Assembly: GCA_026260175.1 (NCBI GenBank)
Contig: JAKCWW010002834.1
Location: 1 to 47,809, forward strand
Source: Reticulitermes lucifugus
Lineage: Eukaryota; Arthropoda; Insecta; Blattodea; Rhinotermitidae
DNA: 47,809 bases
Direction: 5' to 3'
How positions within the stretch are numbered: position 1 is the stretch's first letter; each line of letters begins with the position of its first letter. The position numbers were made by a program, and so were the translations under genes. The notes beneath the pieces are model-generated. The model was not told the DNA's origin. It worked only from the letters and a program-made list of their open reading frames with translations, and did no database searches. Positions 27,501-39,500 of this stretch are shown piece after piece.

Positions 27501-30500
27501 CTGTGATTCTCTGAAATATTGGGAACCACTCACTCCCCCACTCCAAAAGAAACCAAATGACAGAAGACTTAAATCCTCAGATATGTATGTGTTTTTATCA
27601 TGTAACTAATTTCTGAGCCTACATTAGCTAGCAAGCTTTCAGCACGTAACTAACTTCACGGTGCAAGAATAATGAACAATTTATTGTTGAGTCTGTGGTC
27701 TGTATACTTCAAAGTTTGGATTTGGAATAGTAGTACAGGGGATTAGACTTTAAATTCACAATGATCATCTTAAAAGTGTCAAGCTTCTGAAAATGATCAG
27801 GTCAGTGCAGCAGTAACATTCCAGACTTGTATATCGGAGGTATGCAATTCAAATTGTAGCCAGGTTTCCATGTACTGACTGAGGCGTTCTTTGGTTTTCT
27901 TCAGTGCCTTCATAAACATTTTAAGAGTGTACCCTGAAATATGTCATGACGACCTCTTACAAATGTTTACCTTGTCATCACTTGTAATATATTCCAACTC
28001 ACTGTATGCTACATAACCTTTGTAGTGCAACAGCATTGTTAAGTAATCTAAGAAATGCTGATTAGGCCACACATTAGAAAGGTCCAAGTTAAAGTTTTTA
28101 TAAGTGATAAACTGTTCCTGTCATTCTGTAATGGAAATGAAAAAGCACTGTTTCATATAATTTGCAAGTACTGTCTTTACTTGTCTGGTTTAAATCCCTG
28201 CTCAGGCAAGACACTGTTCCCTCTTACAAGCCATCCAGACTGACTCTGAGGCCCAGCCAGCCTCCTCTTCAGTGGGTATTGGTGGTGTTTTCTCCATGGG
28301 TATTGTGGCGGGGCATAAAGCTAACCACACCCACATCAAGTGCCAAAGTTAAGAATGGGTGGAGTCACACCTACACTCCCACCATACAGCTTCATGGCAT
28401 GTACATGGACAACTTTACCTTTACAATTTATCCACCTTCTCACAGCAATTTCTTCAATGCCTTAGCTGACTCACACTTCTTCTTCTTCTTCTTCTTCAGT
28501 GGCACTACAGTCCGATGCGGACCTTCGCCTCCTTAATGGCCCTTTCCCAGTCAGCTCTGCTTTTTGACCTTTCTTTCCAGTTGTTAATTTTACACTTCTT
28601 AATGTCTGTTTGTACACAATTCCACCATCTGTTTCTTGGTCGTCCTCTTGGTCGACTTCCTTGGGGATTATTATTAAATACTTGACTTGCTGACTCACAC
28701 TGGGTATTCACTTTAGAATCAGTCAAATCTGTTGACTCCAATAACCACTACTGGTATTTTTTCTTTCTCTCTTCTTTCCTTCTGTCCCCTGGATGCTGGT
28801 GCCTGAGATATCCCTTTACTGCAGGCAGTCCTCAGTACGTGAATATCACAGACATTAAGTGAGCTTCACAGTGTTTTGATGATGGTACATGATGATGGCA
28901 TTTTAGACACTGTCCATAGTCTTATGTTTATTATATGGCAATATTTTGAAAAGTCAATCTGTTTTTATCTTCAAGTGGAAAGGTGGGAGAGGGACACTCA
29001 TCTGGTGAACTCTCCCATTTCCAACTGAAGACGAAAACAGACCCAGTTTTCAAAATGTTGTAGTGCAATAAACCTACTAAGATGCTAAGGTAAAGCAATC
29101 CCATTACAGGCCTGGACAGGCCCCTTGGGTTCCAGGTGGTTGAGGCTTCCAGATTTCCAGACAATTGGCACATGAAGATGATAAGGTTGTCAGCCCTAAG
29201 CACCGGCCGCCTTTACTTCCCAGGAACTAGTCCTGGTACTCATTTCTGTTAGAGGCTGAGTCAACCCCAGGGCCATAGTGCGACTGGAAGGATTAAGTCA
29301 ATGAAAAATTCCAATGACTCCATTGGGAATAGAACCTGTGACCTTCCATCTTGTAGCACAGTGCCTCAACCAACTGTGCCACCGCGTACCCCTCTAATAA
29401 GATGGACAATGTCCAAAACACTGGTCACACCTATCCTAAATGCTGTTCCATCTTATAACCAGCAGATGATACCTTGGGCAAACAGTTTTCTCCCCTACCT
29501 TCAGTTTTTCTAAACATGCCTGTTTCTGGTAATACTTTTCTGTTGTGTCTCACGGCCATTATCTTATATGCCCAAATGTGACAAATTTATTTCAGGCTGA
29601 AGAGTCATCAATCCATATAGATGGTATGCCACTTATGCTTCATTGCTGACAACAGCAACAAATGCAGTGCTTGCTCTGTGTCAGTTGAGTGTATTCCAGC
29701 ACATATCTCATGTGGCGCACATAGAAACTTTCAGTTCCAATGTACCAAAACAGGTTTTCACTGGACAAATAATGACTTTCTCTTCAAAGAACCTTCTCAC
29801 AACTTCTTGTTTATCTGCCAAGTTGTGTACAAGTTCCATTTTGGCCTGCATAATTTTGTAACGCCCGTCATTAAAAAAAAAACTTGCAAATTTTGAACTG
29901 ATAAACTGTTCTCAAGTCACAGGTAACTTAAAATTACTGTTAGTCCCTGGCATGCCAAAAAATGCTGGTTTCTGTATTGTTTCCATTTTGACACTCTGCA
30001 TTAATCACAGCTTGGCTGTTTACATGTGGGTCTCAACATTCTTTTTATGTCCCCTACACAATTTGAGTTGAAGAAAAGTTTCCTTAAAGTTTTCTCTTCA
30101 CCACTACTGGTATTACACCATCATTATTTTGTCCGACAACTACAGGCTGCCGCTCCGTCAGTTTGTTTATTGTGTTAAAACGGCCCACTCAGCCTACTAT
30201 TCACAAGTGGCAGGGCATGACATGTGACACTTATCACATAAAACAAGGACCATTTCTAATTATTACTAATATTATACTGCCACTATCACTATTAAGACTA
30301 TTATACTACCACAATTACTACTACTACTACCAGCACCACCACTACTACTACTACCACCACAACCACCACCACAACCACTAAAGAAAATGCAAGGTACCCT
30401 CAGTGTCAGGAATTTCATTGCATTCTTCTGAATATGTATCATTTATAATTTCTTCTGCAAGAGTTGCTTGGTCTGCAAAGATAGGCTAAACTCATACTAG

Positions 30501-33500
30501 ACTAAGAATATCCATCTTGTTGGTAGTTCATTGAATCATATGAGCTCATCTTGCATCTCTGAGTTCACAAATATTTAGTTTTACACCAAGAAACAGGGTT
30601 GTATGGCTCAACGTTAACCACAGTACGGTGTGGAAAACAGTCCCACACTGAGGAGTGACAATCAGTCAGTCAGTCCATGTAGCCATTGGTTTGGTAGTTG
30701 TTTCAAGATGACAGAACTCTGTCTTATCATGAGGTGGTAAATGCCGATACAACAGTGGTGACAGGACAGTGATTGATGAATTGGAAAGGACTTGGATGGA
30801 GCAGATATGGCCCAACCAATGTACTATTCTAGCACTTGCCTGAAGGAAATGAAGAAAAATATGAAAACCCTCAGTCAAGATAAATAGTGCCCGAACAAAG
30901 ATTTAAACCGGGCACCTCCTGAATACAAGTCTAGAGCATTACTGCTATATTCACCTGCTTGATGAAAAGCACATGTTGCTAACACAAACAGTAATTTATG
31001 AATTTTTGAGGACTGAGTTAGAAATATCACTACTACCAGTATCTTGGTGAGACAAATCAGGTGTTAATTCTATTACGGCCAGATGGCAATCTAAACACTA
31101 CCGCCATACAATGATGTTTGGAATGGCACTTTTGGGATTCAGAGTGGTCTTGAATTAAATACAACAAAAATATTAAAATAATAATTAACCTTGAAGACTA
31201 CAATTAATCTGTACTATATTCAAAGATCAAGTTCCTACCTCAGAGAGAACACAGTGTGTTTCTATCAGAAAGACCATTTCATTAGTGTATGCACAAACAA
31301 TCACTCTTTACTGTAAGAATCATATGGAACATATAAGCACACTGTGGGCAAAACGCAGAGTGCTGTAAAACCATACATAATGATTATATGACTTCATAAA
31401 CTTTTATACGACCTTATATAACATACAATCACACATCTAGATTTACTAGTTCTGTTGTTTTATTTTACCATAAGTTAAACTGCACTGCACTATTAGAGGT
31501 CTGTCGATAAAACACCTGAAGATTGCATCAGCATGCCAAAAATGTAGTGTGTATTATTATACTGTGAAATATCCACTAATGAAACTGGATTGTGACAAAT
31601 TTTTAAGAAGTTGAAATGTAATTTGTGTCCTTTGTAACATGGAAATGGTTACACTACATCCATTACTAAAAATCTATGTACTCATGTCTCTCTCTTGTAT
31701 GTGTGCCCCCCACCTTCAATCATCTCTAAGAATGTTGTAGGCTGTGCCTTTATAGCAGTGTCAAATGTTAGGTTATGTTTACAGTCCTACTAGTTTACTG
31801 TTCTTTCTAACATAAGAGCAACACCAAAATAAAGCAGGGTATTTACTCAGGGTACCAACACAACATATAGTTAGATTTCTTCCATATATGATACAACGAT
31901 TGCGAAAACCTACAAACTTGAGGCATGCAATTTAATATATCATTTTCTTCATTCATCTGTTTTTCAATCCCTTCTTCTAATAAGTAATTAAGTCTACATC
32001 TAATATTTTATCAAATATATTTTTAATATTACTATACAAATCAGAAATGAACAGAACTTACCTGTGCATTGTACACCATATGAACACCTTGGAAAACAAT
32101 ATTCTTTGCATGTTCTCCCAAAAAATCCAATATATGTTCCACTTGGGCCTCATATGGAAGCCCTCGAAGTCGTATGCAGTCTTTTCGTGTCCCTGACGTG
32201 ATTATGTGTTGTGGCAATAATGGCACTTGAGGTACTTGTGCTATCAGTGGCATTTGTGGTTCATAAGTTTTCGGGTCCATTGACCGATTTAAAACCTGCA
32301 TAATAAAACAATGTTACCAAAATAATGTCACAAGTTGCTCACTCTGCTCTGAGATGCACATGCCTTCATGCTGACAATCAGCTGACATGAGTTTAACATA
32401 ACCTCGCTTTTTATCATTCTACTAGACTCAGAGAGGGCAGCACTAACGCCAAGGAGATTCCACTTGGTGGCAGCCAGTCCAGTATGACAACGAAATTTAC
32501 CAATTGTAATTCGCAATTTCATTCAATCTTCCCTCACCTACTTATTCCTTTATTAATGACTGGTTTTGAGGGTAGAAAAAATGGGGCTTGTACTGTTACA
32601 TTAAACACTCAATAACCTCTCCCTGAAATACATGCTATCTCTGTACCAAAGTAATGTTTTTAGTGTGTTGTAGCATTCATGATTAATATTAAAAACAGGC
32701 ACAACAGCAAAATGGAAATTTCAAATGTAAATCTCTTCACTCTAATCATTATATCAACCCCAAGCATTTTCTGTCTCATATCACTAATGCCAGAAATTAT
32801 CCTGTTGCCCTATTCCCAAATCACTTTTGGTTTTATCCTTAGTCCTTTCCATCACTGCTGACAGACATTAAAGCAGGCCATTATGAAATAACTTTAAAAT
32901 AGATAAATAAATGCTTTGTCTATTTACCATATATAAACATTTTCATCTATTCAAGTTCTATCACACAATCTGTGTTTTATTAATGTAACCTAATCCTTCA
33001 GCACAGGGGTGCACAAATACCAAGCTCCAGGTTCATGGAAAAATTAATTTTTATTGTGGTGCCTCATATTTTTGGGTCCTCAGTATGGAAATAGCCTCAT
33101 GTCACCTTTCTGGCACCTATAATTTTGACGTGGCTACTAGATGTTTGGAAAATTTGTGAACCCCTGCTTTAACATCTATCAGTAAATACTGGTACTGATC
33201 AGAACCTTCATACAAAGCAACAAAATGATGCTCTGAAGTGTTAAAATCAGTACCCCTAGATAACATTATTAATACATCTATTCCAGAAACTTCATTGTGC
33301 TAGACATTCTTCTGATGCAAGTATGTTCAAAAAATCTGTGACTATACAAATGCTGAGATTACACAACACTTATAACTTTATACTATGCATAAACATAATC
33401 TACAAAGAGTAAAATATTTTCAGTCATCCCAAGTTGTAACTGAATTTTAACATACCAGAGTACAGTCCCAAGAGTGCAAGCTATAAGAAATAAATGAGTG

Positions 33501-36500
33501 ATATGATTCAGTGTGTCTTCTACACTTAGCCAAGAATAAAACTATAACAGTCCAGAGAGCTCAAAGTTTTTCATGTACTTTCTGCATTAACATAAACATC
33601 AGGCTACATTATCTAGACTTGTGTATCTCCTTCATATCTTCAGATTTTCATCATCATAACTAACTTAATGACCAGATTTACAATTTAACTGCAATAGCCC
33701 ACACATATACTATAACTGTAATTGTAATTTTTTTATTTCCTTTATGACAATCTTTAGAGTCCAGTCTGAGTCAGACTCCCCAAGACTCATCAGCAGCCTA
33801 TATTTTTCACCCATTATCTCACCTGCTGGACCTCAGCTGTTGTGCTGCGGAAGAGTTCAATATAGCGAGAACCAATTAGTTCACGGTGCTTGCTCAGAGC
33901 TTTGTTTGCATCATCTTCCTGATTAAACAGAACAAACGCATCACCCGTCGCCCGGCCATCAGGCTTTTTTACAAAGAGCACTCCTTCTTCCCCATCCATC
34001 ACCTGACAGGAAGTCTCACCTGCCTCGAAAAAGTCCAGCTGAAATGCATGAAAGTAAGAAAGAACATTTATTAGTTACCAGTGCCTTATAAGTATAGCCA
34101 CTTATCTCTAAATAGGATATACCAAGTTTTCAAGTTAATTCTTATTTTACCTGATCATAATATTGGTACCATAGTGTAACTTCTAGTACAGAGGTTTTAT
34201 AAATATTTATGAAGGCAAGGAACATATTCAGGCCACAAGTGGGATTCATACCCTTAACCACAGTGTGTCAGCTGCCAAATACTCTACACAACTTGCATCA
34301 CAGAGCTGCTAGGTTAAGCTGAATTCAAAACTATGTGTTATAAATATTCACGAGTATCAGTTACTTACAACTTGTTTTGCAGTGCAGTCATAGGGTAGTC
34401 CACGCATCCGTACAATGACCTGACCTCCTCTAGATAGAAATGCCTGAGCTTCATTATTGCTACCTGTAAATGTTACATAAAAGAATTTACTGCAGCAGCT
34501 TTTCTAGTACCAACAATTACTTTACCTTCCATTTGTTTTCTTTTTATTTTATTTTCTTTCAGGTTTCTTGTTCTTTTTTTAACTGTCATTCTGTAGGCCT
34601 TATTAATAATATGTTGTTTGTCTCAGTTAAACTATGGACATCAGTGTTATAGTCACCAACTGACCAATTCATTTCAGCATAATGCTGCTGTACACTACCC
34701 ACTTCTTAGTAATATCAACTCTTTAGATTCGCATACTATGATCTCAATAAATAAAGATAAGTTAGCAGATCTAAGAGCATCAGGATAATGTCGTCAATGG
34801 TGCAATAAATATCAATATGACAGCAGTGAGAGCATGTAAAACAGAAAGGGCATTAGTAAAAATCAGGGTCATGTGTTGCAGTTTTGTATCGTGATATGTC
34901 TTCAAAAATATGCAAATTGTTTGGGATATATTTTCAATTAATATGTTAAACTGTCAGATCAATCATCAGTTTCCTCAAAGTGTCAAGCTGATTCTCTGTT
35001 GACCAATATTTTGCTGTATATATTTTTGTCAAATTCAATGGATATCTGATGCTATACCATTTATTTATCACAACTACTAGCAGTTTCAGTAGAAAACCAA
35101 CATCAGGTGATATTCATTTTGTATGATGAAATCACATAGTAAAATAATGAGGTATGTTACAACATAATGCAAAAATATATTGCCCCCCTGAGAAGCTGTT
35201 TTTTTATTCAACTGGTCGATAAATTCTGTGATGTTATAACTCTCAAACTTCCATCACTGTATCACTGAAGTCCATTATTCGATCATAAATGAAGTCAACT
35301 AATTCAATTCACATCTCCAGAACATATTTTCAAGCATCTACCTTAATATTATCCTACCATCCACATCTATGTGTACACTTTACCACCAGGTTTTCCAACA
35401 AACATTGTACATGGATTTCTTGATCTTGTGTGCAGCTCACAAGATTCACCCTTGTCATCCTTGACTTGAATGGCCGGTGAACATTAGATTAAATCAAAAT
35501 GAGTGATAGTCTGGTGTCTCATCATTTTTATTACACGTAAAACATTCCTAAACACAAGATTCGTATTCATAAATGCTCCTCTACTACCATTTAGTGCCAC
35601 TTGCTCACCTCCCGCCACATTGATGAAATCTTCTCCAGATGCCTTGTACACTTCGATGTACCTATTGCCAATGTGATGCTTATGCCTCTTTAGAGCCATA
35701 TCTCGGTGTTCCTGGTTGATAAATCGGACAAGAGCTTCACCGTTTCGGCGACCCTGAGGGCTCAAACACAAAGCTACTCCACCCCTGCAAACAAAGTTAA
35801 ATTGTAAAATTGTCCCTATACACACCATAAAGGCATAAAAGGAGAGTGGAGGCAGGTCCACTCATTCTTAACCTCAGCACTAGATGAGGGTAAGTGGTCT
35901 GCCCATGCCCTGGCTGCTTTCACCCCGGGGAAAGAAACCCCAGTACCCACTGAACAGAAGGCTGGGTGGGCTCTAGAGACAGCCTTAATATCTCTGGAAA
36001 GAGATAATTTCTCGCCCCTGCTGGGATTCGAACCCCGGATTGTCCAGTCCATATAGCCTAACCACTACAGTGACTATGCTATCCCAGCTCCCCTGCAAAC
36101 AAATATTAAGTTCATAGGTCTGACATAACAGTAGCATTTCTTTTATTATTATTATGTGTATGCATGGTATGCAAAGAAGTATCTTTAATCTTCATACAGT
36201 ATCAGACATAATTAAACTTCACCTTATAAGAACACAAACACCGCTATCATAATCCCTTGTTGTGTAAAATGTGTATGCATTCACCACCTGCAATGTGCCT
36301 TCCCTCTTCCTACATTATATCAAAAATGCCATATCTAAGTAAACCTGCACAGCCATACCTCAGTTTTCATCACATCCTAGAACATTCTATAAAGTATTTT
36401 TTTTTAAATTTACTTCTCCCTTGCTTTTGGAGAGGATATCTGTGTGTCAAAGGAACAATAGACTTGAAATTTTACTGTACAAGTAAAAGGGGCTTCTGAA

Positions 36501-39500
36501 AAGACAGAACATAATTTGTACCCTAATGAAAATATTGTGTAGGTGTTGTTTAAATTGCTTTTCAGCTTCACATCTTATGAAAGTTTCACAGTTCAATTTG
36601 TAGCCAACATCCCGTGTTAAAAACGGTAAATGTCATAGTGTGGGCTCTTGTGAATGCGGTAATGAACTTTCAGGTTCCACAAAATGTGTGGAGTTTCTCG
36701 ACTGGTTGAGAACCTCTTATCGTCTCAATAAGGACTCTATTCCATGGAGTTAGTTAGTTAGTTAGTTAGTTAGTGAGTTAGTTAGTTACTTACTTAGGGA
36801 AAATGTCAGCAATGAGTTGGACTGTGTAGGCATAACACATATGACTTACAACAAAGAAAGTTACCCAGGGTAAAGACAGTTTCCTTCTCATACCCCTCAC
36901 AGTTAATCATTTGTAATCGGTTTGACTTATTTTATTCCATTCTACATAACTTCAGTACCGGATAGAATGTAGTAAAATAACTGAGTAACCAACTATCCTG
37001 TTCATCTTTCTGTGCTCCGTGCAGCACCTAAACTGTAACTGGGCACATGGCAGTTTGTACGAATGTTATGTTATGTCATGTCATGTCATGTTATGTTATA
37101 TTATGTTATGTTACATCAAGTCATGTCATGTTATGTCATGTCATGCTCTGTTATGTCACTGTTACTTAAATTCTGTTGCCTTTGTTTACCATTAGGGAAA
37201 AAGTGGATTTATCTCTGTGTGTGTGTGTGTGTGTGTGTCATGTAGGGTAGATAAAGTTGCTCTTTTCAGCAGTTACAACATGACAACTTTTGAGGCAGCA
37301 GAGATCTGTTGCAACTTCCAGTATACAGTATGGTACTGCAATCTTGTATAGTACACCTTAAAAATAACATACACATATTCTTCAAACAAATTTTGGTCAG
37401 AAAGGAGTGATGAATTCCAGCTGCATGCAAAGTAAAACATGTGAAATTACAAAAGTACCTACACACAAATCAGACAATTTTCCTCGGGTAAGACCAAGCT
37501 ACCAAACTACTTCCTAGAATTTTTTGTCTGAAACACACAATTGAGTATGATTTTCAAATTTTGAGGAAATAAATAAAGGTCACTGGACTACCTACCTACC
37601 TACCTACATACATACATACATATGTACATAAATAAATACATACATACATACACACATACATACATACATATGTACATACGTACATACCTACATACTATCT
37701 GCCATGTATTTTAAATCCAGAAATATTTTTGGGGGTTTTGTTGAAATTTCGTATAACCATCATATTGAAATCCACTACAAGTTCTCTTTATGTTCAACAT
37801 AAATGAACAGATTACGAATATCCTCAACTAATGTACACCATGCAGCAAAATTCTTCCTGTAAAGCTGGTAATTATTTAGAATTGTTCAAACTTTGGACTT
37901 TTATTTTGTCTATTATTCTGTCTTTAAAATAAAAATTAAAATAAAATATGATCTTTCAGGGGCAGAATTGGTTTCCTTTCCTGAAATGCCAAGTTTTAAT
38001 TTTCTATTAAACACAGAGTGATGGAGATAAACCAAAGAATGAATGATTCCAGATGTCAGAGTCCTATAAACCAATGACTGTTGCTCAGCTGGTCCAGCTA
38101 TTTCCTGCCATTCATGCAGTGTGAAGATTCATTACCCCCTCCTATGCCAGAGGACTCCAGTCCACCCTCTCAGATCACAATCCCTCCAATACTTCCATCT
38201 CCCAAGCAGTCCTTTTCGCTCTCCAACTTAGTTGAAATGCATTTCTAATTTCCCCATGTGGGCTTAATATACTATTCATTTCATACTTCTTGATATGATC
38301 ACTGTCACATATGGTGAAGAACGCAAATTATGTAGCTCCTTATGATGCAGCTTCAGGTTAGAAGAGGTAGCAGATTCGTCCATAATGTTGACAAGTATCT
38401 ATCAAACTGCATGTTGTCACAACCCAAAGAAGGTAACCCACATAGTCACTGCAGTGAAAATCTCCAATCTCATAATAAATGCTGTATTTACCTGCGTATA
38501 ATACAACAACTTGCCAAAGGTGACCCCCTTCATAATTTTGGATTTTCCATTATAATTCAATTTCTGTAATATTAACCAAAAAGGCACACAATTGTCATTA
38601 GATTCACAATAATATTTTTAAAAACACTAAACTCCTATATGTTTAGGACCTTACTGGTCCATCAACAGGGAGTACACTAATTCTTGTTGTATAAAACAAT
38701 TACTGAACATATTTTGATTGCTTGCATATTAAGAAGAACTGATGGAAATTCTTCCATGTAGAGTGAACATTTTGTAGCATACAGAATTGTTGCACAATAA
38801 ATTGGAGCAGTGTGTGGATGTGCTGGAGGTGTTCACGGTGCTCAATTTCGTGCATTTGTTGGTTAATATTACAGAAACCCCTTCATAATATCTTCCATTC
38901 TCAGGAAAATACGTACACATAACATGTTCAACTATGTCCACAATTATAAGGCAACTCCCCTCCCCAGTATTCAGATAATGAATTAGGAAAAAAATTATTT
39001 TCTTCTATCTGGGTACATAATAATACACAGTTTGTTTGCAGCTGCATTTCATCATTTATGAAAGTCATTTTGTTTACTCCACTATCAGCCTACTTATCTT
39101 GAAAATTATCAGTAAAAACAGACTGTTTGTTTCGAGTTATGCTACTCTCTTCTAGTATACACATATACAACACACTAACCAAGGCACATACCTGACTTTC
39201 TAATGTTTCTACTTTTAATGGCAGGACACAATAATACATTCAGCATTCAGGTTGTTAGGTCCCACTCATTCATTAAGTTAAAATGGAAGGCAATCAAGTT
39301 AATAAACATGAGGCTTTATGCAATTGGCACATCATTTTCAAACAGACTGCTATAACATGTATATTTTGCGCTTAAATTCAAGTGTATGTAACTTATTTGT
39401 CTTATAAAATAATTCCATCATTACATGTTATTCCATTGATGTGTTCACTGCACAGAATATGTTATGAAGTGTACACAGTGAAGGGGTCATGTTTGTCACT

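Larger units (their letters stand above)
27086..32061 (-). other. fus intron between exons 5 and 6 (about 5 kb)
   Basis: Holds two foldback elements, a tRNA-like fragment near 27797-27885, a SINE, a LINE 3' end with (CTT)n, a second tRNA-derived repeat, and an ACT/ACC triplet tract at 30254-30378. A decayed tRNA-like segment is near 30885-30960. 29400-30250 and 30960-32061 show nothing else I can name. Confidence 0.7.
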
